DNA of 26,297 nt from a candidate division WWE3 bacterium RIFCSPLOWO2_12_FULL_36_10 (GCA_001772985.1 MEVN01000012.1:1-26297); one strand, 5' to 3'; counted from the first letter of the stretch, positions 15,121-23,770 are shown. Notes: a model not told the origin generated them from the sequence alone. Numbers and translations: made by a program.

Positions 15121-15746
15121 TAAATTTCAAGTCCAATCTGCCCATCTACACTACCGGCTAAATTTTGCGAAGAATTGGTTGGTGTTTTCAAGGAAGTTAA
15201 AACCGAAGGAATTTTCAAAAAATCACTTCTAAAATCTTGCATCATTGAAGGATTCCTCAATGCCGCCGCCGGGTGATATACAGGAAAAATAAAGTTTTCG
15301 CCTATCATTTTTCCAATACCTCTGTCTCTTGAGATTTTACCATCTTTATCAAAATAATACATCGCATATCTTCCTAAGGTTACTATCATCTTTGGTTTTA
15401 TAGCTCTTAGCTGTAAGGTAAGGTAGGGCGCACATGCCATAACCTCATCAGGGAGCGGGTCACGATTCTCCGGCGGTCTGTGCTTTATTATGTTTCCAAT
15501 CCATACATTTTCTCTTTTGTAACCAATCTCTTTAAGCAACACTTCAAGAAGTTTGCCCGCCCTTCCAACAAACGGCCTTCCCTGCCTATCTTCCTCAGCT
15601 CCTGGGGCTTCTCCTATAAAAGCTATCTCGGAATCTATATTCCCTTCCCCCGGTACTGCGTTATTTGCAAGGTCGCAAAGTCTGCACTTTTTGCAAACCT
15701 TTACGCTATTTTCAATTTGAAGTAGGATTTCTTTCTTATTCATCAT
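15120..15746 (-). CDS. Uracil-DNA glycosylase, family 4 (Fe-S type)
   Basis: The 208-aa protein matches family 4 UDG: motif A GEAPGAEED (45-53), FVGRAGKLL (59-67), KHRPPENRDP (88-97) and motif B HPAAAL (158-163). The enzyme removes uracil from DNA and normally binds a 4Fe-4S cluster through four Cys. Visible candidates are C18, C21 and C105. The usual Cys before RPP is His here (H89), and an extra Cys (C24) is present, so cluster ligation may differ. The last 25 residues form a low-complexity tail. Starts at ATG 15746, overlapping the Lon-like stop as ATGA; a second Met follows directly. Confidence 0.9.
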   Translation of the reverse strand: MMNKKEILLQIENSVKVCKKCRLCDLANNAVPGEGNIDSEIAFIGEAPGAEEDRQGRPFVGRAGKLLEVLLKEIGYKRENVWIGNIIKHRPPENRDPLPDEVMACAPYLTLQLRAIKPKMIVTLGRYAMYYFDKDGKISRDRGIGKMIGENFIFPVYHPAAALRNPSMMQDFRSDFLKIPSVLTSLKTPTNSSQNLAGSVDGQIGLEI

Positions 15747-16801
15747 TTTGGTAAATAGTGTTTAAGGTTCTCCGCATTAATAAGTACACCTTTGCTCTTT
15801 CCTTCAACTATTTCTTTTGCTACTTTTCTTGCCATAGATTCCAACGTTCTTCCTAAACTTCTAATTCCTGTATCATATCCGAACGGACGTACTACCGATG
15901 GCCACAAGTTCGGGTCTATTTTTAATTCTTCAGCCCTTAACGAAGTCTTTTCCATAACTTTTGGCATCAAATAATCTCTAGCAATTACAATTTTTTCGGC
16001 GTCTGTATAAGAAGGCATTTTAATAACTTCCATTCTATCCATAAGGGCTGTTGATATAGTCCCTGTGTTATTAGCGCTGCAAATAAACAAAACTTCCGAT
16101 AAATCAACCGGATAATCAATGTAGTGATCTCTAAACTGCGGGTTTTGATTTGGATCAAGAATTTCAAGAAGTGCTGCCATAATATCAGATCGTAAGCCTT
16201 GCTCTCCGCTCGCCTTTTCTATTTCATCAAGAAGAATTACAGGATTTCTTACTTTAGAACGAATTAAGGCTTTTATAATTTGGCCGGGCTCAGATTCGGG
16301 AAAAGCTTTACTTCGGCCTCTTAATTCAAGTACTGTTCCTAAAGCACCCATTGCAATTCTTACAAACTCTCTTCCCAACGATTCCGCAATAGAAATAGCT
16401 AAGGTCGTTTTTCCAACTCCTTGTAAGCCTACAAATAAAAGCACGGGAGACTTAACAATTCCGTTTCCGCCTCTTTGCTTAATCAAAAGTATTGTCGCTA
16501 AATATTCTAAAATTCTTTCTTTTACGTCTTCCATTCCGTAATGATTCTTATCGAGAATTTCTTTTGCTTTTGACAAATCAAGCTCATCTGTAGTTCGCGC
16601 ATCCCAAGGGATAGAAATAACTGTTTCGATATAGCGCGACATGGTATCAAATTCAGCTGCATATCCGCCAATTTGGGCTATCCTATTTAATCGTTCAAGC
16701 ATTTGAACAATTTTAAATTCAAGGTCTTCCGGAAGTCCTTTTGTCTGCTTAGTCTTCTTAGACAGATCTGTTAGCTCATTAAATAAATATTTATCTTCCA
16801 T
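15743..16801 (-). CDS. Lon-type AAA+ ATPase lacking the protease domain
   Basis: Length 352 aa against about 780 for Lon. The sequence enters at the Lon helical segment before the ATPase (YIETVISIPWDARTTDELDL, 57-76; ILDKNHYGMEDVKERILEYL, 82-101). It continues through Walker A GLQGVGKT (125-132), Walker B ILLDEIEKA (189-197), sensor-1 ICSANN (240-245) and the sensor-2 region GIRSLGRTLE (312-321). It ends just after the ATPase small domain, so neither the N-terminal LON substrate-binding domain nor the Ser-Lys protease domain is encoded here or just downstream. The pore region differs from typical Lon (MGALGTVLELRGRSKAFPES). It may be an unfoldase or remodeller. It is coupled to UDG by ATGA. 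Confidence 0.82.
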   Translation of the reverse strand: MEDKYLFNELTDLSKKTKQTKGLPEDLEFKIVQMLERLNRIAQIGGYAAEFDTMSRYIETVISIPWDARTTDELDLSKAKEILDKNHYGMEDVKERILEYLATILLIKQRGGNGIVKSPVLLFVGLQGVGKTTLAISIAESLGREFVRIAMGALGTVLELRGRSKAFPESEPGQIIKALIRSKVRNPVILLDEIEKASGEQGLRSDIMAALLEILDPNQNPQFRDHYIDYPVDLSEVLFICSANNTGTISTALMDRMEVIKMPSYTDAEKIVIARDYLMPKVMEKTSLRAEELKIDPNLWPSVVRPFGYDTGIRSLGRTLESMARKVAKEIVEGKSKGVLINAENLKHYLPK

Positions 16802-16820
16802 ATTATTTTGTATCTATAAT

Positions 16821-17756
16821 CTACTTTGCATCTATAACTAAACTTTTCAAGCCTGTTTTTAAAATTCTATCTATTGTATTAATTAAACCGGCGTTAACTT
16901 TAAAACCTTTTATTTTTTCGAGAGCATTAACTCCATCATTTGAAAATAAGATAATTAAAACTTGACCCTTTGGCAACAATTTTTGTTTTTCTTTAACATA
17001 AGAGGAATTAAGAGACATGTTTAATGATATTTTATTTTTTGCTAAACGTACATCTTCTATTACTTTTTTATTTGATGTCATAACTAATTTTCCTTCTACG
17101 ATACCAAAATTCCAATATCTTTCGTTTATGTCTTTAAGCCTCTTATTTGATTCCTGAGCATCTCTTGGAGCAAAGATAAAATTCCAATCGAATTCGCCTT
17201 TATCTTTCGTAACAAAAAATGCGAAATGATCTCCTAATAACGGCGCTACGTTATTGATAAGCTCTTTATTCAAACCCGAACCGCCCGCATATATTTCTAT
17301 TAATTTCTTTAAATCATCTGTTTCCAAATAAAGAACAACGTTCTCAGGAATGTATTCGGCTATCTTATCAGATCCAAATGTGCTTGATTTTAGCTGAATA
17401 TCCAAATCTAAAGCCTTTTGTTTTCCTAAATCAGAATCAAGACTAGGCTTTTTTAAATGATCTTTACTTGAAACAATCTTCATAAGCGCCGGATAAAATT
17501 TAATAAAACCAAAACTTACGGCCAAGAAAGCGCAAACAACAAATACGAAGGCTATGCTTTTTTTGAATGAAGGAAAATGAATAAAATCAAAAGAGAATTT
17601 ATTCTTACCTGTCAAATATGAAGGAGCGTATACTCGTGCTCTTAAATTTGGACTTGAGACCGCAATTTCCTGCGGTAATGTGCTTCCACAATTTGAACAA
17701 AAATAATTATCATAACTACCAAGTATGGTATTACAGGTAGGGCAGATTCGACTCAT
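16821..17756 (-). CDS. Zinc-ribbon, single-span membrane protein with DUF3352-like outer domain
   Basis: The N-terminus carries a rubredoxin-like zinc ribbon (CPTC at 5-8, CSNC at 20-23) in the cytoplasm. One membrane helix spans about 66-86 and the remainder (about 100-311) is extracytoplasmic. The outer part, with EYIPENVVLYLETDDLKKL near 130, LLGDHFAFFV and FIFAPRDAQESNKRL, has the pattern of DUF3352-type proteins (weak resemblance). Function unknown. It is the first gene after pnp, 16 bases away, and ends in TAG. Confidence 0.6.
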   Translation of the reverse strand: MSRICPTCNTILGSYDNYFCSNCGSTLPQEIAVSSPNLRARVYAPSYLTGKNKFSFDFIHFPSFKKSIAFVFVVCAFLAVSFGFIKFYPALMKIVSSKDHLKKPSLDSDLGKQKALDLDIQLKSSTFGSDKIAEYIPENVVLYLETDDLKKLIEIYAGGSGLNKELINNVAPLLGDHFAFFVTKDKGEFDWNFIFAPRDAQESNKRLKDINERYWNFGIVEGKLVMTSNKKVIEDVRLAKNKISLNMSLNSSYVKEKQKLLPKGQVLIILFSNDGVNALEKIKGFKVNAGLINTIDRILKTGLKSLVIDAK

Positions 17757-17772
17757 AAATTAATTCTATCAC

Positions 17773-19998
17773 TTAATACCTTTTTTGATTAAAGCGCCCT
17801 CTTTCTTTCCTAAAAGGAGGTCTTCCATTCCCGTATCCACCTTTGCTATGGCCACCTTCCCTACCCCGTCTAACAGGCGCAACATAGCCTTCAGGAGCTT
17901 GTTCCATAGCCTTTTTCGAAAGAGAAATTTTCCCATCCATGCCGGCCTCTAATACCTTCACTCTTACTATATCACCAACATGAATAGCGTCTTCAACATT
18001 CTTTATGTAATCATACGATAATTCGCTAACATGCAATAATCCTTCTCTTCCCGGTAGAATTTCAACAAAAGCTCCAAAATCCGCAATCTTAGTTACCTTA
18101 CCATCGTATATTTCCCCGGCTTCAACACCCTTTGTTAAACCAATTACCATTTCCTTAGCCTTATTAGCCCCATCTTCACTTACAGAAGAGATTACAATTG
18201 TTCCATCTTCCTCAATTGCCAGAGAAGCTCCGGTTTTTGCTTCAATGTCTTTTATTGTTTTCCCACCTGTACCAATTACAACTCCTATTTTTTCAGGAGC
18301 GATATTAATTGATATAGTTTTTGGCGCGTATTTACTTACAGCTTCTCTTGGCTTTGATATTGTTTTTTCCATTTCATCAAGAACGTGAGACCTCCCTTCT
18401 TTCGATTGTTCGAATATCTTTGGCAATAAATCAAAAGGAATTCCCGGAAGCTTCATATCACATTGAATTGCTGTAATACCGGTTCTAGTACCCGCCATCT
18501 TAAAATCCATAAATCCAAAAGCATCTTCCAAATAAGCTAAATCGGTCATTATTAAAACTTTTGACATATCGTCGTTTACAATAAGTCCAACTCCAACTCC
18601 CGCAACCATTTCTTTAATAGGAACTCCCGCATCCATTAACGCCAAAGATGAACAGCTAGCAGCAGCCATTGAACTTGAACCACTTGACGCCAAAGTTTCG
18701 GACATTAAAAGTATCGTGTACGGAAAGTCTTTTTGATCAGGAATAACCGGTTTTAAGGCGTTTTCAGCTAACATTCCGTGACCCACTTCTCTTCCTCCCG
18801 GATTTCCAAACTTTCCCACTTCTCCAACAGAAAAAGGCGGGAAGTTATAGTAGTGCATAAATCTTTTTGATTTCTCACCATACATATCTTGTACTAATTG
18901 TTCAAGAGACGGTGAGCCTAAAGTTGCAACAGTCAAAACCTGTGTTACACCTCTTGAAAATAATCCGCTACCGTGTACTCTTGGCAAAATCCCAACCTCT
19001 GACTTTATCTCTCTTACATCTCTTATTCCCCTGCCATCAGGTCTTTTATGTTCGTCAAGAATCTGGTGTTGTAGCGCGTGTTTTTCGACTTCTTGAAAAG
19101 CTCTTGCCATATCTGATTTTTTATATTTTCCTTCAAACTTTGCGAAAAGTTCCTCGAGTAAATTATCTTGAGTTTCTTTTAATTTTGCTTTATCAAAGCC
19201 TTGTCCCATCATTTCAACAATTTTGGCTTTTACAAAATGTTGGGCATCTTTTAATAAGTCTGAGGAAATAGATTTTGATAAATAAACGTGTTTATTTCCT
19301 TCTTTGTTAACCTCGCCGGCAAATTCAGAAACAAACTTAAGTAGAGGATCAACTTTATCTCTCGCAAATTCCAAAGCCCCTAGAACTTTTTCTTCCGGAA
19401 GAATGTTTGCGGATGCCTCAACAGCTAAAAGCTTTTTATCTTCGGAAACAAAAGAGACTATCATATGAAGGTCAAGTTCCTCTTCCTCAACAGTTGACGG
19501 GCACAAAATATATTCTCCGTTTTTATACCCAACTCCAATTGTAACGGCCGGACCATTAAAAGGAATATCACTTGAATGTAAAACCGCGGACGCAGCGAGC
19601 AAACTTAAAAATTTAGGATCTGATTCCGGTTCAAGTGATAAAACTGTAACAACTACCTGAACTTCTTCGCCGTAATCGCTTGGAAATAAGGGTCTAATTG
19701 CATGATCAATAAGCCTTCTTGTAACAATCGCGTCATCGGTTGGCCTTCCGTCTCTTTTTATAAATCTAGAACTTTTTATAGTTCCACTTGCGTATAATTT
19801 TTCTTCATAAACTACAGTTAACGGAAAAAAATCCATCTCAGTTGACGGTACAGATGAAACCGCAGTTGCTAACAAGACTGTGTCTCCAAACGAAACCTTA
19901 ATGGACATGTTTGCCATTGAGGCTAATTGACCCGTTTCAAAAACAAGTTTTTTCCCTGCAAATTGCGTTTCTTTTTTTACATTTACTTTTTTATTCAT
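17773..19998 (-). CDS. pnp: Polyribonucleotide nucleotidyltransferase (PNPase)
   Basis: Full-length 741 aa: first RNase PH domain (about 7-230), alpha-helical linker, second RNase PH domain (about 320-550) with the phosphate-binding SETLASSGSSSMAA (433-446) and catalytic D486 and D492 in TDLAYLED, then a KH domain (560-610) and an S1 domain (about 628-698). The KH loop reads IGTGGK rather than the usual IGPGGK. The C-terminal tail is Arg/Gly-rich (from about 708) and probably binds RNA. PNPase degrades RNA 3'-5' by phosphorolysis. The rpsO-pnp order is classical. GGGAAAG upstream of the ATG is a modest ribosome-binding site. Confidence 0.95.
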   Translation of the reverse strand: MNKKVNVKKETQFAGKKLVFETGQLASMANMSIKVSFGDTVLLATAVSSVPSTEMDFFPLTVVYEEKLYASGTIKSSRFIKRDGRPTDDAIVTRRLIDHAIRPLFPSDYGEEVQVVVTVLSLEPESDPKFLSLLAASAVLHSSDIPFNGPAVTIGVGYKNGEYILCPSTVEEEELDLHMIVSFVSEDKKLLAVEASANILPEEKVLGALEFARDKVDPLLKFVSEFAGEVNKEGNKHVYLSKSISSDLLKDAQHFVKAKIVEMMGQGFDKAKLKETQDNLLEELFAKFEGKYKKSDMARAFQEVEKHALQHQILDEHKRPDGRGIRDVREIKSEVGILPRVHGSGLFSRGVTQVLTVATLGSPSLEQLVQDMYGEKSKRFMHYYNFPPFSVGEVGKFGNPGGREVGHGMLAENALKPVIPDQKDFPYTILLMSETLASSGSSSMAAASCSSLALMDAGVPIKEMVAGVGVGLIVNDDMSKVLIMTDLAYLEDAFGFMDFKMAGTRTGITAIQCDMKLPGIPFDLLPKIFEQSKEGRSHVLDEMEKTISKPREAVSKYAPKTISINIAPEKIGVVIGTGGKTIKDIEAKTGASLAIEEDGTIVISSVSEDGANKAKEMVIGLTKGVEAGEIYDGKVTKIADFGAFVEILPGREGLLHVSELSYDYIKNVEDAIHVGDIVRVKVLEAGMDGKISLSKKAMEQAPEGYVAPVRRGREGGHSKGGYGNGRPPFRKERGRFNQKRY

Positions 19999-20050
19999 TT
20001 TTTTCTTTCCCGGGATGTATTTATGAGATTAAGATAACAACCCCCAATAA

Positions 20051-20329
20051 TTATTTATTTAGATCAAGTCTCTCAAGAACTACATTATACCTGTCTTCGC
20101 TCTTTTTCTTCAAGTACGACAATAGCCTTCTCCTTTTATTCACCATTTGCAAAAGGCCTCTTCTTGAGTGAACGTCTTTCTTATGGCCTTTTAAATGTGT
20201 AGTTAAAGAAGCTATTCTTTCGGAAAGCAGTGCAACCTGAACTTCCGGAGATCCGGTATCGCTTTCGTGAAGTCTATTTTCCTTTATTATTTTGACTTTT
20301 TTATCCTTAATGATCATATTTATGGTCAT
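20051..20329 (-). CDS. rpsO: Ribosomal protein uS15
   Basis: Small 30S subunit protein that binds 16S rRNA early in assembly. The diagnostic stretch is NRLHESDTGSPEVQVALLSE, followed by HLKGHKKDVHSRRGLL and NKRRRLLSYLKKKS, covering the whole family. The start is ambiguous. ATG 20329 has GGAG 8 bases upstream and gives 92 aa. ATG 20317 gives 88 aa, close to the usual 89. A further upstream ATG (20356) overlaps the preceding gene as ATGA and would add a non-homologous leader. I take 20329 on ribosome-binding-site grounds. Confidence 0.93.
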   Translation of the reverse strand: MTINMIIKDKKVKIIKENRLHESDTGSPEVQVALLSERIASLTTHLKGHKKDVHSRRGLLQMVNKRRRLLSYLKKKSEDRYNVVLERLDLNK

Positions 20330-20352
20330 AGTACCAGCTCCGGGCTTAATAA

Positions 20353-21018
20353 TCAACCCTCAACTGCCCAAACGTCCCTGTAGGTCATGCCGGTTAATAA
20401 AGCTTTAGCAGCATTTTTTTCAGGAATTAATTCCCACTCGTAACCTCTTTTAAATATAATTTCGCTTAAGTTTTCCGCATGAGTATCTACCACATTTACA
20501 GTTCCAAATCTTTTGTTCTTTTCGTTATTGTCGATATTAATAATGTTTGCGTTTCTAAACTCATTTTCAAGGTCTCTTTGCATTCCGCCTAAATCTTCAA
20601 AATCCAAAGCCCCAATAATAAAGATTAAATCGAAATCAAAGCCTGATATGCTAACGTTTATACGATCTTTATTAAAATCCCTTTCAACAGGTTGTACAAC
20701 TAAATGGAGAACATCATCTTCCGTTGTGTAATGGACTTTTTGAGCGCGTGTTCCTGAATAATCTATAGAAACGTTTAGTTTTCTTTGAGAAATATCCGAA
20801 AGTATCTCATCTTTTTTTATTAGGTCTTTGCAAATGTCCGGAATTTTACCGGTGTGAATAAGATATGCTTCTTTTCCGCTGTTCTGAAGCATTCTATAAA
20901 GTCCTAAACCCGCGCAAAATGAGTTTACGCCGGCAATTCTTGAAGGAACTACCGCAATTTTTTTTGACTCTTTTATTAAATTTAATACATGACTTGCGTC
21001 ATATCCTTCTATATGCAT
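20353..21018 (-). CDS. Degenerate DHH-type phosphoesterase domain protein, 221 aa
   Basis: The position between infB and rpsO and the fold pattern point to the NrnA-like DHH family (nanoRNase/pAp phosphatase). The active site is eroded. The first motif is IAVVPSRIAGVNSF (21-34) rather than a His/Asp-rich DGDAIGS. The second is IGALDFEDLGG (135-145). The DHH triplet itself is DNN (163-165, in IINIDNNEKN). The closing GITTDTG-like motif is LTGMTYRDVW (208-217). The C-terminal DHHA1 domain is absent (221 aa against about 310-330). It is unlikely to hydrolyse the usual substrates. It starts about 30 bases after a strong predicted promoter, and its TGA overlaps the first possible rpsO ATG. Confidence 0.68.
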   Translation of the reverse strand: MHIEGYDASHVLNLIKESKKIAVVPSRIAGVNSFCAGLGLYRMLQNSGKEAYLIHTGKIPDICKDLIKKDEILSDISQRKLNVSIDYSGTRAQKVHYTTEDDVLHLVVQPVERDFNKDRINVSISGFDFDLIFIIGALDFEDLGGMQRDLENEFRNANIINIDNNEKNKRFGTVNVVDTHAENLSEIIFKRGYEWELIPEKNAAKALLTGMTYRDVWAVEG

Positions 21019-21055
21019 ATGTGTTTTTTCGGGCGGATTAGTTGGGCAATACTAA

Positions 21056-21084
21056 AGTATATAATATTTGGCCTATAGTGTCAA
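21056..21084 (-). promoter_or_regulatory. Strong predicted promoter for the DHH-rpsO-pnp unit
   Basis: Perfect TTGACA (21079-21084), a 17-base spacer and TATACT (21056-21061, 5 of 6 consensus) on the minus strand, spanning the infB stop codon. The -35 uses the last infB codons. Transcription would start near 21049, about 30 bases before the DHH ATG. The best sigma70-type match found in the window. Confidence 0.65.
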
Positions 21085-22569
21085 ACGTTCAATATAAAAA
21101 CCTTCTTTTATTTCTTCAAAAACCGGTTTTAGCAAAATTCCACATTCTGTGTCTTTACCAGCAACTTCAATATCATCTTTTCCTCTTTTCAATTTCTTTA
21201 TAACACCGGTGTAAAGCGGAGCATCATCTTTAGTTAAATCGTCAGGATCCTTATCGTAAATAGATACTTTTTTGCCATTTTTAAACGATCCTGCGAGTAC
21301 AATACAACCGGCTATTAGATCGCCCGATGGAAGCTTGAAAACTTTTAGAACTTTGGCTCTGCCTTTAATTTTGGCCTCATCTTCAACAGCAGTAAATTCC
21401 AAGACATCTTTTACATCATCCACAAGTTCATAAATTGTTTTGTACGTCTTAACGATAACTTTTCTAGCCTCAGCCAAATCAAAAACTCCGGATGAAGCAT
21501 TAACATTAAACCCAACAATTACGGACTTTGTGCTTGATGCCAAAAAAACATCAGAATCGGTTATATCGCCGGTTGCTAAAGAATGAAATTTTAGTGAAAA
21601 AGTGGCTGAAGCGTTTTCTGTTACAAGTGTAGCTAAACTTGCTTTTACAGCCTCCAAAGTTCCTTGAGTATCCGCTCTAACAATAATTCCAACAACCTTT
21701 TTTGTATTTACACCTATAATTTCTACTTTATCAAGATCTTCCGACAGCTCCGTTAAAACGCTCCCCTTACGTACAATTAAATCTCCGACATTAGCAACTT
21801 TTTTAAATCCTAAAACTTCAACCGGATCGCCGGGATCTGCAGAAAAAATAACTTCGCCAAGATCATTAACAATTGATTTTATTCTAGCAACCTGACCGCT
21901 AGCACTAACGTCATTGCCAACTTTAATACTTCCGTTTCGAACAATACAAGAAACAACTACTCCACGTTTTCTATCAACTTTTGACTCAATTATAACTGCT
22001 TCTAATTCACCATTTACATCCGCTTTAAGCTACAAAAGTTCTGATACAGCCAAAATTGAGTCTAAAAGTTTATCTAAATTATTCCCGGTCTTTGCAGAAA
22101 CTTCAACACATACTACATCCCCACCCCAATCTTCAACTAAAATATTTTCTTGTGCTAATTGTTGTTTTGCCTTCTGAACATCTGAACCGGCAAGATCGGT
22201 TTTATTAAAAGCTACAATAACAGGAACTCCAGCAGCTCTAATATGTAAAATTGCTTCTTTTGTTTGGGGCATTACTCCCTCATCGGCTGCCACAACCAAA
22301 ACAACAACATCCGAAGCTTTGCCTCCGCGAGCTCGCATTCTTTCAAACGCAGAATGCCCGGGAGTATCTATAAAAGTAATTTTGTGATCTTTGTAGGTAA
22401 TTTGATAAGCGCCAATGTGTTGAGTAATTCCACCATACTCTCTTGAAACCACATTAGTTTTTCTTATTGCATCAAGAATGCTGGTTTTTCCATGGTCAAC
22501 GTGGCCCATGATTGTAACAATAGGCGGTCGATTTTTTTCATTTGGTTTTGTAATATTTTTTTCAGCCAT
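21073..22569 (-). CDS. infB: Translation initiation factor IF-2, interrupted by an in-frame TAG at codon 180
   Basis: Continuous 499-codon frame with one internal stop. Codons 1-179 hold the GTPase domain: P-loop GHVDHGKT (22-29), DTPGH (68-72), NKTD (122-125) and SAK (158-160). The TAG (22030-22032) falls in SELL-stop-LKAD, where IF-2 normally reads ELKA, so it replaces a Glu by one base change. Beyond it, domain II (VIIESKVDRKRG, GDPVEVLGF) and domains III-IV (RADTQGTLEAVKASL to the ERLTL end) continue in the same frame without another stop. The N-terminal domain is nearly absent, as in minimal IF-2. The next in-frame initiation-type codon is a TTG 124 codons later, so separate translation of the second half looks unlikely. 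Mutation, sequencing error and read-through remain possible. Confidence 0.9.
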
Positions 22570-22640
22570 AACACAACTTTGCGGACATGAAAACTTTTAA
22601 ATTTGTTTAGGTTTATCCGCGTCATAATCCTTGAAATACA

Positions 22641-23738
22641 CTAACTCTTTTTGTCATCATCGCCAGTTGAATCGTCCTGTGGGGTATCACTTTGTAAACT
22701 TTCCTCTGCAACTTTTTCCACAGGCTTTTGTATCTGTGAATCCCATACACCCCTTACCTCATTCTCATCTTCTTTTTTCTCATCACCCAAAACTCCAAAT
22801 AATCCTGCAGCTCCTTTAATGTCTATTCTCCACTTTGTAAGTTTAGCTGCCAAACGCACATTTTGGCCATCTTTTCCAATCGCCAAACTTAATTGATCTT
22901 CGGGAACTGAAACTTTCGCCTCTTTATTATCAATATCAACGTTTACTTCCATAACCTTAGCCGGAGAAAGACTTGAAGCGATAAACTTTTCAATGTTTGG
23001 AGAATAAGGCACAATATCAATCTTTTCACCACCAAGTTCTGCAATAATAGATTGAACTCTTACTCCTTTTTGGCCAACACAACTTCCTACAGGATCAACT
23101 TTTTCTTCCTTTGATGAAACTGCCATTTTTGTTCTTGAGCCGGCTTCTCTCGCCATTGCTTCAATGACTACTACTTTAGAAGCGATTTCAGGAACTTCTT
23201 GTTCAAAAAGTTTTTTAACAAATTCAGGATCCGATCTGCTTACTATTATTTCAGCTCCTCGTAAACCTTCTCTAACATCTTTAACTAAAACCTTTAAACG
23301 TTGATTTAATCTGTACTCTTCGGTTCCTATTTGTTCGGATTGAGGAAGAATAGCCTGAGCTTTACCCAGATCCATTATTATAATGTTGTTTTCGTTTCTA
23401 AAAATATGCCCGCTTGAGATAGTTCCAATTTTTCCTTTGTACTCATCGAGTATTACTTCTTTTTCGGTTTCTCTTATCTTTTGTAAAATTACTTGTTTTG
23501 CTGTTTGGGCTGCAATTCTTCCAAATCCATCAGGCGTGATGTCTTTTCCATCCATTAATATTTTTGCAGAACCGGTTTCACGGTCTAGTTCTACTGTAAT
23601 ATTTTCTATGTCACCACCGTAATCTCTTCGGTACGCAGCAACAAGAGCCGCTTGGATAGACTCTAAAACGCTTTCTACCGGAATACCCCGTTCGGTCGCG
23701 ACTTGTTTTAAAGCCGCACTAAATTCTGTCATTGCCAT
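22641..23738 (-). CDS. nusA: Transcription termination/antitermination factor NusA
   Basis: Length 365 aa: the N-terminal RNA-polymerase-binding domain, with RGIPVESVLESIQAALVAAY at its start; an S1 domain (about 100-175, with GTISSGHIFRNENNIIIMDLG); KH1 (VGSCVGQKGVRVQSI near 216-230); and KH2 (LAIGKDGQNVRLAAKL near 285-300). An acidic C-terminal tail follows in place of the E. coli AR repeats, as in most non-proteobacterial NusA. It modulates RNA polymerase pausing and termination. It precedes infB by 71 bases in the classical order. A terminator hairpin ends 6 bases before its start codon, and NusA is a known autoregulator in E. coli. Two Met codons (23738, 23732) could serve as start. Confidence 0.93.
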   Translation of the reverse strand: MAMTEFSAALKQVATERGIPVESVLESIQAALVAAYRRDYGGDIENITVELDRETGSAKILMDGKDITPDGFGRIAAQTAKQVILQKIRETEKEVILDEYKGKIGTISSGHIFRNENNIIIMDLGKAQAILPQSEQIGTEEYRLNQRLKVLVKDVREGLRGAEIIVSRSDPEFVKKLFEQEVPEIASKVVVIEAMAREAGSRTKMAVSSKEEKVDPVGSCVGQKGVRVQSIIAELGGEKIDIVPYSPNIEKFIASSLSPAKVMEVNVDIDNKEAKVSVPEDQLSLAIGKDGQNVRLAAKLTKWRIDIKGAAGLFGVLGDEKKEDENEVRGVWDSQIQKPVEKVAEESLQSDTPQDDSTGDDDKKS

Positions 23739-23744
23739 ATCTAG

Positions 23745-23770
23745 AAAAAAAGGCGGGACTTAAACCCACC
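23745..23770 (-). terminator. Intrinsic terminator between dnaJ and nusA (possible nusA attenuator)
   Basis: On the minus strand GGTGGG (23765-23770) pairs with CCCGCC (23752-23757), one U-G pair included, around a 7-base loop, and is followed by seven T (23745-23751). The nusA ATG is at 23738, leaving 6 bases. It must end the dnaK-dnaJ transcript, but any nusA promoter upstream of it has to read through it. Confidence 0.75.

Noticed and set aside
21073..21657. A separate gene starting at the TTG at 21657 for the C-terminal part of IF-2
   Set aside because: IF-2 homology extends upstream of 21657 without a break to the TAG at 22030. The TTG lies inside domain III, so it is not a natural start.
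22020..22040. Frameshift as the cause of the infB interruption
   Set aside because: Both sides of the TAG are in the same frame and the codons join without gain or loss, so a single substitution is enough.
22581..22620. GCGGA/TCCGC inverted repeat in the nusA-infB gap
   Set aside because: Only 5 bp with a 30-base loop and no U-tract; likely chance.
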